NCBI GenBank assembly: GCA_036501345.1
Contig: DASYAN010000305.1
Span: 1-12,454, forward strand
Direction of reading: 5' to 3'
DNA: 12,454 bases
Source: DASYAN01 sp036501345
Lineage (GTDB): Bacteria > Chloroflexota > Ktedonobacteria > Ktedonobacterales > Ktedonobacteraceae
Shown: piece after piece, positions 6,285-12,454 of the stretch
How the letters are laid out: every line of letters starts with the position of its first letter
Numbering within the stretch: the stretch's first letter is position 1
Position numbers and translations under genes: made by a program
Notes under the pieces: generated by a model
What the model saw: only the letters and a program-made list of their open reading frames with translations
Told to the model about the DNA's origin: nothing
Databases searched by the model: none

Positions 6285-6326
6285 AAATCGCTCGTCGTTG
6301 AAGGGGTTAGGTGAACGGCGAGATTT
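6285..6326 (+). promoter_or_regulatory. long mRNA hairpin upstream of nuoF
   Basis: AAATC (6285-6289) pairs with GATTT (6322-6326), and TCGTCGTT (6292-6299) pairs with AACGGCGA (6314-6321) including one G-U pair. A 2-nt bulge (GC, 6290-6291) lies between the two stems, and the loop is 14 nt (6300-6313). It ends about 33 nt before the nuoF Shine-Dalgarno and has no T run, so it is not a classic terminator. It could act as an mRNA-processing or stability element between nuoE and nuoF. Confidence 0.45.
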
Positions 6327-6374
6327 GTACTGGGGGAACAGGGTCCGTTGCCTCCTATTAAAGGAATTATATAT

Positions 6375-7670
6375 ATGCCAGAATTAATTGTCACAAAGGA
6401 TATAGATGTCCCTGGTATAAATTCGCTAGAGGTCTATTATCAACATGGCGGCTACCAGGCACTGGCAAAGGCTGTGCGCGAGTACCAGCCTGATGACCTC
6501 GTGGAGCTGATCAAAAAATCGGGACTCCGTGGACGCGGCGGTGCTGGCTTCCCGACGGGCTTGAAGTGGAGCTTTCTCGCCAAGAATGATAAGCCACGCT
6601 ACCTCTGTTGCAACGCTGACGAGAGCGAGCCCGGCACTTGTAAAGACCGTATGCTGATGGAGAAGATCCCTCACCGTCTGGTTGAAGGTGTTATCATCAC
6701 TAGCTACGCCTGCCGCGTTAACACAGCCTTTATTTATGTACGAGGAGAGCTAGCTGAGGCTGGACGACAGGTCGAACGAGCGGTACAGGAAGCCTATGAT
6801 GCAGGTTTGATTGGGAAGAACATCCTAGGCAGCGACTATAGTCTGGATGTGATTGTCCATCGAGGTGCGGGAGCATATATCTGTGGTGAGGAGAGCTCAC
6901 TCATGGAATCGCTCGAAGGCAATCGTGGCTATCCACGCCTCAAACCGCCCTTCCCGGCAGTTGTCGGTCTCTATGGTGGTCCAACGGTAATCAATAACTG
7001 TGAGACACTTTCGACGATTCCGGCCATTATCATGGGAGGTATTGAATGGTATACCTCGTTTGGGACCGAGAAGAGCAAGGGAACGCGCCTTTTCTCGCTG
7101 AGTGGACATGTCAAAAAGCCCGGTAACTACGAATTACCGCTAGGCACTCCTCTGCACACACTCATTTATGATGAGCAGTATGGTGGGGGCATCCTGGGCA
7201 ATAAGCAGTTGAAAGCTATTATTCCCGGTGGGTCCTCGGCACCTATACTTGGAGCTGATAAAGTGGACACGCTACTCGATTTCGAGTCGATTGCGGCAGC
7301 TGGTTCAATGGCTGGCTCTGGTGCTGTTATTATCCTTAACGAGGATACATGCATTGTAGATGCAATCCTGCGCATGACCGAGTTCTACCGCGACGAGTCT
7401 TGCGGCAAATGCACTCCCTGCCGCGAAGGAACCTATTGGCTGACCGAGATTCTGGAGCGCATGGAACACGGTCACGGCAAGATGCAGGATATTGATAAGC
7501 TTGCTGATATTTGCAGCAACATCAGCGGCAAATCATTCTGCCCGCTGGGAGATGCTGCTACTAGCTCAATCGTCAGTGGTATTAAGTTGTTTCGCGAAGA
7601 GTTTGAGTATCACGTTAAGCATGGACATTGCATGGTCGGAAAGGGTGCAATCTATGGCCTTCCCGCATGA
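6375..7670 (+). CDS. nuoF: NADH-quinone oxidoreductase subunit F
   Basis: NuoF (51-kDa type) oxidises NADH, holds FMN and passes electrons to the [4Fe-4S] cluster N3. The 431-residue protein has the glycine-rich nucleotide-binding segment G-R-G-G-A-G-F-P-T-G (53-62), a second FMN/NADH segment G-A-G-A-Y-I-C-G-E-E-S-S-L (165-177), an SLBB-type region (about 240-290), and N3 ligands Cys343, Cys346, Cys349 and Cys389. ATG 6375 is chosen because AAAGGA (6360-6365) lies 9 nt upstream; a longer frame from 6348 would put this site inside the gene. The last 17 bp overlap the Uma2-type gene, whose ribosome-binding site lies in the nuoF end. In most operons of this type nuoG follows nuoF directly; here it is displaced by about 2 kb. 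Confidence 0.97.
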   Translation: MPELIVTKDIDVPGINSLEVYYQHGGYQALAKAVREYQPDDLVELIKKSGLRGRGGAGFPTGLKWSFLAKNDKPRYLCCNADESEPGTCKDRMLMEKIPHRLVEGVIITSYACRVNTAFIYVRGELAEAGRQVERAVQEAYDAGLIGKNILGSDYSLDVIVHRGAGAYICGEESSLMESLEGNRGYPRLKPPFPAVVGLYGGPTVINNCETLSTIPAIIMGGIEWYTSFGTEKSKGTRLFSLSGHVKKPGNYELPLGTPLHTLIYDEQYGGGILGNKQLKAIIPGGSSAPILGADKVDTLLDFESIAAAGSMAGSGAVIILNEDTCIVDAILRMTEFYRDESCGKCTPCREGTYWLTEILERMEHGHGKMQDIDKLADICSNISGKSFCPLGDAATSSIVSGIKLFREEFEYHVKHGHCMVGKGAIYGLPA

Positions 7671-8256
7671 ACATTGGATTAGCCCAGAAGAATATTTGGA
7701 GATCGATAGAGCCTCAGATCTCAAGTATGAGTATGACAACGGTCATATCTATGCCATGGCTGGTGGGACGCAAGCTCATGCACGCATTGCCTATAATATG
7801 GCAAATCTACTGGATGCTCATCTTACAAATAAACCCTGCCGCTTCTTCCAATCGGATGTGAAAGTACAAGTTGCAGAGGATAAGTATTACTATCCCGATG
7901 TTACTGTTACTTGTAATCCAGAGGATATTAAGGACAGTCTTGACGTTATACGTGCACCTCGTCTTATCGTCGAGGTTCTCTCGCCTGGTACAGAGTACAA
8001 AGACCGTGGTACAAAGCTGAGAGCTTACCAAGCGTGTGATAGCGTCGAAGAATGTATTCTCATTAGCACGCGCCAGCAAACTGTCGAGATTTACCGACGG
8101 CTACCACCTACTGACCTGCTACAGATACCACAGGGAGATTGGGCCTATCGGCAGTATGGACCTGGAGAAAAAGTTGAGCTAATAAGTATTAGTCTGACAT
8201 TCCCTATAGAAGCACTTTATAGACTAACTGATGTGCCAGAGCAGGAAATTGATTAA
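7654..8256 (+). CDS. Uma2 family putative endonuclease
   Basis: A 200-residue protein of the Uma2 (DUF820) family, predicted nucleases with a PD-(D/E)xK fold; biological roles are mostly unknown. The usual elements are visible: Y-L-E-I-D at 14-18, K-Y-E-Y-D-N-G-H-I-Y-A-M-A-G-G at 24-38, P-D-V-T-V at 81-85 (candidate catalytic Asp82), I-V-E-V-L-S-P at 105-111 (Glu107) and D-R-G-T-K-L-R-A-Y at 117-125 (Lys121). The length is normal and the active site looks intact. ATG 7654 is chosen because GGAAAGGG (7638-7645) lies 8 nt upstream; longer in-frame starts would lie deeper inside nuoF. The overlap with nuoF implies co-transcription and perhaps translational coupling. Such genes are abundant in Chloroflexota and Cyanobacteria and are usually not tied to their neighbours' function. 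Confidence 0.9.
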   Translation: MAFPHEHWISPEEYLEIDRASDLKYEYDNGHIYAMAGGTQAHARIAYNMANLLDAHLTNKPCRFFQSDVKVQVAEDKYYYPDVTVTCNPEDIKDSLDVIRAPRLIVEVLSPGTEYKDRGTKLRAYQACDSVEECILISTRQQTVEIYRRLPPTDLLQIPQGDWAYRQYGPGEKVELISISLTFPIEALYRLTDVPEQEID

Positions 8257-8318
8257 CTACGCATCTAGTATGCTAACAACTATTCTGCTCCTTATACTTC
8301 TCGTACTCTTGAGAACTG

Positions 8319-8347
8319 TTGCATTTAAATGGTCTGTATGCTATACT
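8319..8347 (+). promoter_or_regulatory. candidate extended -10 promoter before rpn-like gene
   Basis: TATACT (8342-8347, five of six bases) is preceded by TGC (8339-8341), an extended -10. TTGCAT at 8319-8324, a poor -35 match, lies exactly 17 bp upstream. Transcription would begin near 8354, inside the loop of the hairpin at 8341-8387, so a transcript from here would lack the 5' arm. Confidence 0.4.
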
Positions 8348-8387
8348 CCCCTCAAATACAAATGTTCTTGTTAGGAGGGGGGTATAG
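8341..8387 (+). promoter_or_regulatory. hairpin covering the Rpn ribosome-binding site
   Basis: CTATACTCCCCTC (8341-8353) pairs with GAGGGGGGTATAG (8375-8387) over 13 consecutive pairs, one of them G-U, with a 21-nt loop. The 3' arm contains nearly the whole Shine-Dalgarno (AGGAGGGG, 8373-8380) and ends on the first base of the GTG start. In a read-through transcript from nuoF and the Uma2-type gene this would hide the translation start. Confidence 0.6.
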
Positions 8388-9328
8388 TGGACAGTCCAGC
8401 TGAAGACATTCAGCAGCCATATGATACATTCGTCAAGGCATTCTTTCGCACCGAGATGGATACACTTGTCTCATACTTTCTCAAAGGAGCGACTCTGGAT
8501 GGAACACTTGAAGAGGCAGAGCAGAATGTTGAGATTGATCGGAGCATACTCAAAGCCGATTTAGGCTATTGGATCAAGTATCTCATGCGGCGAGCCATTC
8601 TGCATATCGAGCTACAGAGTGGTCCAGATAGTACCATGGCTCGTCGTATGCTAGCCTATTTTGCCAATTTGCATCTGAAATATAATGTACCTGTTTTTTG
8701 TATTGTAATCTTTCTCTTTAAATGTGCAGTCGAGCAGTCACCTTATAGGGTCTCATGTGGCGACAAAGTCATGTTACCGGAGTTTCATTACGACGTGATC
8801 CGTCTGTGGGAGGTAGATCCTAAACCTATCTTAGAAGAGCATGCTGTACCGCTCTACGTCTTGTTGCCAGCTATGAAAGGTCCTACAGTTGACATGCTGC
8901 GTCAAGCCATCAGAGAGATCAATGAATACTATAATCCTGAACGATGTGGTGAGCGTCTCGTTCAATTCCACGTAGTCCTGAGCCGGACCACTACTGTGCC
9001 GGATGATATCAAAGACATGATTGGAAAGGAGCTTTCCATGTCTACGCAATATATCGATTTTATGACCCAAAACCCGCCCTTTCAGCAGATGCTTCGAGAG
9101 TATGAGATCAAAGGCAAGATGGAGGGCAAGATGGAGGGCAAGATAGAGCTGATCCTCGAAATGCTACACACCCATTTCTCAGAGGCCACGGCAGAACTCG
9201 TTGAACTAGCCTTACGCAAAGTTGACATTCGAGATGCTGAGGTCATTGGGCCACTTAAGGAGGCTACTGTTAAATTAGATGAACAAGGCGTAAATAGGTG
9301 GCTGAAAGAACATCTCCCTACAGAATAA
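8387..9328 (+). CDS. Rpn family recombination-promoting nuclease / putative transposase
   Basis: This 313-residue protein belongs to the Rpn group (PD-(D/E)xK fold, once named putative transposases). Rpn proteins cut DNA, promote recombination, and in E. coli act as toxins in phage defence. The nuclease domain spans about 10-215: Y-D-T-F-V-K-A-F-F (12-20), candidate metal ligands Asp58 (K-A-D-L-G) and Glu75-x-Gln77 in H-I-E-L-Q-S, then M-A-R-R-M-L-A-Y-F. A C-terminal helical part follows, with a tetrapeptide repeat G-K-M-E (243-254) and a tail resembling DUF4351-type ends. GTG 8387 has a very strong Shine-Dalgarno (8373-8380) that can be hidden in a hairpin. Met218 has its own ribosome-binding site (see 9038). 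The domain looks intact, though the segment between Asp58 and Glu75 is worth checking. Confidence 0.85.
   Translation: MDSPAEDIQQPYDTFVKAFFRTEMDTLVSYFLKGATLDGTLEEAEQNVEIDRSILKADLGYWIKYLMRRAILHIELQSGPDSTMARRMLAYFANLHLKYNVPVFCIVIFLFKCAVEQSPYRVSCGDKVMLPEFHYDVIRLWEVDPKPILEEHAVPLYVLLPAMKGPTVDMLRQAIREINEYYNPERCGERLVQFHVVLSRTTTVPDDIKDMIGKELSMSTQYIDFMTQNPPFQQMLREYEIKGKMEGKMEGKIELILEMLHTHFSEATAELVELALRKVDIRDAEVIGPLKEATVKLDEQGVNRWLKEHLPTE
9038..9328 (+). CDS. internal RpnS-like C-terminal product (gene within gene)
   Basis: An ATG at 9038, in frame with the Rpn-type gene (its Met218), is preceded at 7 nt by AAAGGA (9025-9030), followed by G. It would give a 96-residue product equal to the C-terminal part without the nuclease domain. 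In E. coli, Rpn genes make such a short RpnS from an internal start, and it blocks the toxic full-length protein; the tetrapeptide repeats lie in its dimer helix. Here the same signal is conserved in the tandem copy that follows (9340), which argues it is used. Whether it is translated is inference. Confidence 0.5.
   Translation: MSTQYIDFMTQNPPFQQMLREYEIKGKMEGKMEGKIELILEMLHTHFSEATAELVELALRKVDIRDAEVIGPLKEATVKLDEQGVNRWLKEHLPTE
9113..9148 (+). repeat. three 12-bp repeats encoding G-K-M/I-E
   Basis: GGCAAGATGGAG occurs twice in tandem (9113-9136), followed by GGCAAGATAGAG (9137-9148), encoding G-K-M-E twice and then G-K-I-E. The second copy of the region, around 9415-9440, has one tetrad fewer. 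Four-residue repeats of varying number are known in the C-terminal part of Rpn proteins. Confidence 0.85.
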
Positions 9329-9339
9329 AGGAGCTTTCT

Positions 9340-9615
9340 ATGTCTAGCCAATATGCCGAGTTCATGCAGCAAAATCCGCTCTTTCAGCAAATGCTTCGAG
9401 AGCGCGAGATCAAAGGTCTCGCTGAGGGGGAGATCGAGGTGATCCTCCAATTGCTGAGTATCCATTTCTCAGAGGCCACAGCAGAACTCGTGAAACTGGC
9501 ATTACGCAGAGTTGACATTCGAGATGCTGAGGTCGTGGAGCCACTGAAGAAGGCTACTGTTAACTTGGATGAACAAGGTGTAACTATGTGGCTGAAAGAG
9601 CAGAATAAAGATTGA
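9340..9615 (+). CDS. stand-alone Rpn C-terminal domain protein, possible antitoxin
   Basis: A 91-residue protein nearly identical in plan to residues 218-313 of the upstream Rpn-type protein: M-S-S-Q-Y-A-E-F-M-Q-Q-N-P start, F-Q-Q-M-L-R-E at 15-21, a shortened G-E-I-E region and H-F-S-E-A-T-A-E-L-V in the middle. It lacks any nuclease domain. ATG 9340 is preceded at 6 nt by AAAGGAG (9327-9333), overlapping the stop of the Rpn-type gene, so translation is probably coupled. An in-frame upstream ATG at 9298 would start inside the first gene without a good ribosome-binding site. By analogy with RpnS it may bind and restrain the full-length nuclease. It could also be the leftover of a second Rpn gene. 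Confidence 0.65.
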   Translation: MSSQYAEFMQQNPLFQQMLREREIKGLAEGEIEVILQLLSIHFSEATAELVKLALRRVDIRDAEVVEPLKKATVNLDEQGVTMWLKEQNKD

Positions 9616-9628
9616 GCAGGCAGCTCAA
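9612..9628 (+). other. small hairpin at the end of the Rpn module
   Basis: TTGAGC (9612-9617) pairs with GCTCAA (9623-9628) around a 5-nt loop and spans the stop codon of the small gene. A short T-containing stretch (9632-9641) follows but no T run, so termination would be weak, as expected if nuoG is transcribed through. Confidence 0.3.
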
Positions 9629-9678
9629 CGTGTATTGTCTTTGGTGAGAGCAAATGATCCTACAGAATGAGGATTTCT

Positions 9679-11844
9679 ATGCCAGAAGAAGAAAAAAAAG
9701 AAGATCTTATACATTTAACAATCGACGACATCCCCGTTGAAGTTCCTAAGGGGACACTTGTGTGGGCAGCCGCTAAGCAGGCGGGGATTGAGATCCCTAT
9801 CTACTGCTATCATCAGAAGATGCCACCGCTGGGTGCCTGCCGCATGTGCTTTGTCGAAATTGAGAAGATGCCTAAGCCTCCGCAGACGGCCTGTACTACG
9901 CCAGTCAGCGAGGGCATGGTGGTTCATACAAAAACGGACTTGGTGACCAAGGCTCGGCGTGGCACACTGGAGTTTCTGTTGATCAACCACCCGCTAGATT
10001 GTCCGATTTGTGACAAGGCTGGCGAGTGCGATCTGCAGGATTTCACTCTGCGCCATGGTCCCGGTGGCACACGCTTCGATCTCAACAAACGTCACTATCA
10101 GAAACCAATACCAGTTAGCAAAGACGTTTATTTGGACCGTGAGCGCTGTATCCTTTGCCAGCGTTGTACCCGCTTTAGCTCAGAGATCTCGATGGATAAT
10201 GGTCTGGTGATGATCTCACGTGGCTATCGCATGGAAGTCGGCACAGCTCCTGATCATGCCTTCGACTCGGTCTTCTCGGGTAACACCGTCGAAATGTGCC
10301 CAGTGGGAGCACTGACAGCTGCTAGCTATCGTTTCAAAGCACGTCCCTGGGAACTGAAGCATACTTCTAGTGTCTGCAATAACTGTAGTGTCGGCTGTAA
10401 TGCCCGCATCGATGTGCGCGTTGACAAAATCACGCGCTTGATGTCGCGCAACAATGACGAGATTGATGATGGCTGGCTGTGTAATCGCGGACGTTGGGAA
10501 TTTGATTATGTCAACAGTCCTCAACGGTTGCGCACACCACTGATCCGCCGCAACGGCAATCTCACGCCTGCTAGTTGGGACGAGGCGCTTAACTATATTG
10601 CTTTAAAGCTCAGAGCAACCATCGATAAAGATGGTGCACAGTCTGTTGCAGGCATTGGCTCAACCCGTACAACCAACGAAGAGGCCTATCTCTTCCAGAA
10701 GTTTCTACGCCACGTTGTCGGTACACCTAATATCGATCACCACCATGGTTACTTCCCAGGCCCACGTAACAGTCTGACTGGCAAACCCTGGATGATGACC
10801 AATAGTATTGCAGAGATCGAAAAGGCCTCGCACATCATCCTAATTGCCTCCGATCCCTATCAGCGCCAGCCCATCCTCAACCTGCGTATCAAGAAAGCCA
10901 TAAAGCAGGGTGCGAAAATCTGCGTCATCAACTCAATGCCAACCGAGCTGGATCGCTTTGCCACATTTAAAGTGACTATTCCACAGGATGGTGCTGGTGC
11001 GGCAGCCAAGATATTGCTCAAATATGCACTGAGTAATAATGCCCTAAAAGTTGAGGGTTTTGAAAGTCTACGCGCCAGCATTAAGCGTGAGGAGCAGGCA
11101 ATCCGTGAAGCTGAAGATGCCTTTGGAGCCAGAAGCACAACTCAATTGCAGCAAATGGCTGAAGAGATCATTGGAGCTAAGGGTGCTATCATCCTCTATG
11201 ATGAGATGGCGACACTTGCTCCCAACTGTGAAAACCTCGCTGAGGATTTACAGACACTCGCCGTCCTGACGAATAATATCGACCATCCTGGTGCTGGCGT
11301 TGGACCCCTCTTTGAGGATGCCAACTCGCTCGGAGCCCGTGATATGGGCCTGTTGCCGAATGCCTTGCCAGGTTATCAGGTACCTTCGGAAACTGGCTTG
11401 TCATACAACGAAATCCTGAGCAATCCACAGATCAAGGTCTTGTATGTGATGGGAGCCAATCCCGTGCGCCACCTGCCTGAAGCGTCTCTACCATCGAGCC
11501 TCGAATTTGTCATCGTCCAGGACATTCTGTTAACCGAGACAGCTCAGTTAGCCAACGTTGTCCTACCTGCTGTAACCTTCGCTGAAAAAGATGGTAGTAT
11601 GACCAACATTGATCATCATATCCAGGCTATTCGCAGGGCGTTGCGTCCACTGCCAGGAGCAAAGGTCGACTGGGAAATCTTGACGACTCTGGCACGCCGT
11701 ATGGGAGAGCAATGGACTTATGCTAGCCCACGTGACATCTTCCTGGAGATCGCCGATAGCAACCCCTTCTACACAGGCTTGATCTGGGAAGATCTGGGCT
11801 TGCAGGGTGTCAGAACGCAGGAGCAGGAGGTGGCTCATGTTTGA
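9679..11844 (+). CDS. nuoG: NADH-quinone oxidoreductase subunit G
   Basis: NuoG (75-kDa type) is the largest subunit of the NADH-oxidising arm and carries a chain of Fe-S clusters. The 721-residue protein shows, in order: a [2Fe-2S] site (Cys43, Cys54, Cys57, Cys72); a His-containing [4Fe-4S] site (His104, Cys108, Cys111, Cys117); a ferredoxin-like site (Cys157, Cys160, Cys163, Cys207); and four more cysteines (233, 236, 240, 268) matching the off-path N7 cluster found in only some bacteria. A molybdopterin-oxidoreductase-like domain, without evidence for molybdenum binding, fills the rest. ATG 9679 is preferred over 9667 because GAGGA (9669-9673) lies 5 nt upstream. The stop overlaps nuoH by 8 bp. 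It follows the Rpn module instead of nuoF. Confidence 0.96.
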   Translation: MPEEEKKEDLIHLTIDDIPVEVPKGTLVWAAAKQAGIEIPIYCYHQKMPPLGACRMCFVEIEKMPKPPQTACTTPVSEGMVVHTKTDLVTKARRGTLEFLLINHPLDCPICDKAGECDLQDFTLRHGPGGTRFDLNKRHYQKPIPVSKDVYLDRERCILCQRCTRFSSEISMDNGLVMISRGYRMEVGTAPDHAFDSVFSGNTVEMCPVGALTAASYRFKARPWELKHTSSVCNNCSVGCNARIDVRVDKITRLMSRNNDEIDDGWLCNRGRWEFDYVNSPQRLRTPLIRRNGNLTPASWDEALNYIALKLRATIDKDGAQSVAGIGSTRTTNEEAYLFQKFLRHVVGTPNIDHHHGYFPGPRNSLTGKPWMMTNSIAEIEKASHIILIASDPYQRQPILNLRIKKAIKQGAKICVINSMPTELDRFATFKVTIPQDGAGAAAKILLKYALSNNALKVEGFESLRASIKREEQAIREAEDAFGARSTTQLQQMAEEIIGAKGAIILYDEMATLAPNCENLAEDLQTLAVLTNNIDHPGAGVGPLFEDANSLGARDMGLLPNALPGYQVPSETGLSYNEILSNPQIKVLYVMGANPVRHLPEASLPSSLEFVIVQDILLTETAQLANVVLPAVTFAEKDGSMTNIDHHIQAIRRALRPLPGAKVDWEILTTLARRMGEQWTYASPRDIFLEIADSNPFYTGLIWEDLGLQGVRTQEQEVAHV

Positions 11845-12454
11845 TCTTCTCAATAACGCAATTGTTGCTGATATTATTAAGAGCGCGATTGTCATCTTTG
11901 CTCTCTTGACCGCTTTTGCCTATATGACGCTTATCGAGCGGCGTGTAGTCGCCAAGATGCAAGGTCGCCTGGGGCCTAATCGCGCAGGCCCATTTGGTCT
12001 TTTCCAACCAGTCGCTGATGCACTGAAGATGGCCTTTAAAGAACAACTGGTACCTGCCCAAGCCAAGAAGGCAATCTATCTCGTTGCACCGATCATCTCT
12101 GTGATTGTCGCGCTCTCGGCCTTTGCCGTCATACCTATTGGTAATAGTTGGAATCCAAAGGCACCGAGCATCTGGGACCCGCTGATCGGTGATATCAACG
12201 TAGGCTTGCTCTGGATACTCGCTATCTCATCGCTTGCTGTTTATGGCATTGTGCTGGGTGGTTGGGCCTCGGGTAATCGTTATTCACTGCTAGGTTCCCT
12301 GCGTAGTGCGGCTCAGATGGTTTCTTACGAAACAAGCCTGGGACTGGCTCTTAGTGGAACCTTGATGTGGGCTGGCACGTTGAGCATGGTAGGCATTATT
12401 CATCAGCAGGTTGCCATGGGCATCTGGTTCGTTGCAGCACAGCCCCTGGGTTTC
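11837..12454 (+). CDS. nuoH: NADH-quinone oxidoreductase subunit H (partial)
   Basis: NuoH is the membrane subunit that forms the end of the quinone channel and links it to proton pumping. The first 206 residues are visible; the right edge cuts the gene. Family features: E-R-R-V-V-A-K-M-Q-G-R-L-G-P-N-R-A-G-P-F-G, split over 35-55, followed by Q-P-V-A-D-A-L-K, and S-L-L-G-S-L-R-S-A-A-Q-M-V-S-Y-E later on. Several hydrophobic helices are present (about 8-31, 76-98 and 120-143). ATG 11837 has CAGGAGG (11824-11830) 6 nt upstream and overlaps the nuoG stop. Further nuo genes (I to N) are expected beyond the edge. Confidence 0.96.
   Translation, partial: MFDLLNNAIVADIIKSAIVIFALLTAFAYMTLIERRVVAKMQGRLGPNRAGPFGLFQPVADALKMAFKEQLVPAQAKKAIYLVAPIISVIVALSAFAVIPIGNSWNPKAPSIWDPLIGDINVGLLWILAISSLAVYGIVLGGWASGNRYSLLGSLRSAAQMVSYETSLGLALSGTLMWAGTLSMVGIIHQQVAMGIWFVAAQPLGF

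Larger units (their letters stand above)
9025..9615 (+). repeat. tandem duplication of the Rpn C-terminal unit
   Basis: The segment from 9025 (AAAGGAGCTTTCCATGTCT) recurs from 9327 (AAAGGAGCTTTCTATGTCT), 302 bp later, and stays similar to the end of each reading frame. The two encoded products are about three quarters identical by eye (roughly 65 of 87 aligned residues). Similarity begins at the Shine-Dalgarno: the bases just before it differ between copies. A 302-bp offset is not a multiple of three, so the copy is in another frame and cannot be a simple extension of the first protein. Confidence 0.85.

Noticed and set aside
7492..7653. Longer N terminus for the Uma2-type protein
   Set aside because: The upstream part lies in another frame of nuoF, while ATG 7654 has a good ribosome-binding site and gives the usual family length.
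7654..9678. Whole insert as a transposon with terminal inverted repeats
   Set aside because: I found no terminal inverted repeats or target duplication at the nuoF and nuoG boundaries, and the name putative transposase for Rpn proteins does not mean a DDE-type element.
1..12454. CRISPR array, tRNA or rRNA genes
   Set aside because: No regularly spaced repeats with unique spacers of CRISPR size and no tRNA or rRNA signatures seen; the 22-bp array has too short a period for CRISPR.

Overview
The window looks chromosomal, from a bacterium with a complete-type respiratory complex I. The order nuoA-B-C-D-E-F-(insert)-G-H, with separate nuoC and nuoD and many Uma2/Rpn-type nuclease genes as neighbours, fits the Chloroflexota, most plausibly the Ktedonobacteria class. 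That placement is inferred from gene content and from the style of the proteins; no marker gene settles it.

Left part (1-2076). A partial leftward gene enters from the left edge (1-197) and encodes a protein with an approximately 29-residue repeat. Next is a gene-poor stretch (198-719). It holds a tight cluster of DnaA-box-like sequences, a TATAAT-type promoter and a hairpin followed by a T run, which together could make a very short RNA. Two leftward genes follow, apparently co-transcribed: a secreted protein of unknown function (1132-2076) and a conserved small protein of unknown function (720-1118).

Divergent intergenic region (2077-2629). It contains a hexamer repeat, a 14-bp palindrome, an array of five GGACAA-type repeats spaced 22-23 bp apart, and a good candidate promoter for the nuo operon.

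Right part (2630-12454). The proton-pumping NADH:quinone oxidoreductase operon runs rightward. NuoE, NuoF and NuoG form the NADH-oxidising module with FMN and most of the Fe-S clusters. NuoB, NuoC and NuoD form the quinone-reducing connecting module. NuoA and NuoH (the latter cut by the right edge) belong to the membrane arm. All expected cluster ligands are visible, including the four cysteines for the extra N7 cluster of NuoG. Most genes overlap or nearly touch; the two larger gaps (nuoB-nuoC and nuoE-nuoF) each hold a hairpin.

The accessory part is the 2-kb insert between nuoF and nuoG. It encodes a Uma2-family putative nuclease overlapping nuoF, an Rpn-type (recombination-promoting nuclease) protein, and a tandem second copy of the Rpn C-terminal region as its own small gene. 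The Rpn gene carries an internal Shine-Dalgarno and ATG, and the duplication starts exactly at that Shine-Dalgarno. This matches the gene-within-gene toxin/antitoxin layout known for Rpn proteins, with an additional stand-alone antitoxin-like copy. A hairpin covers the Rpn ribosome-binding site, and its 5' arm overlaps a candidate promoter, so read-through and local transcripts could be translated differently. This module is the most interesting part of the window.
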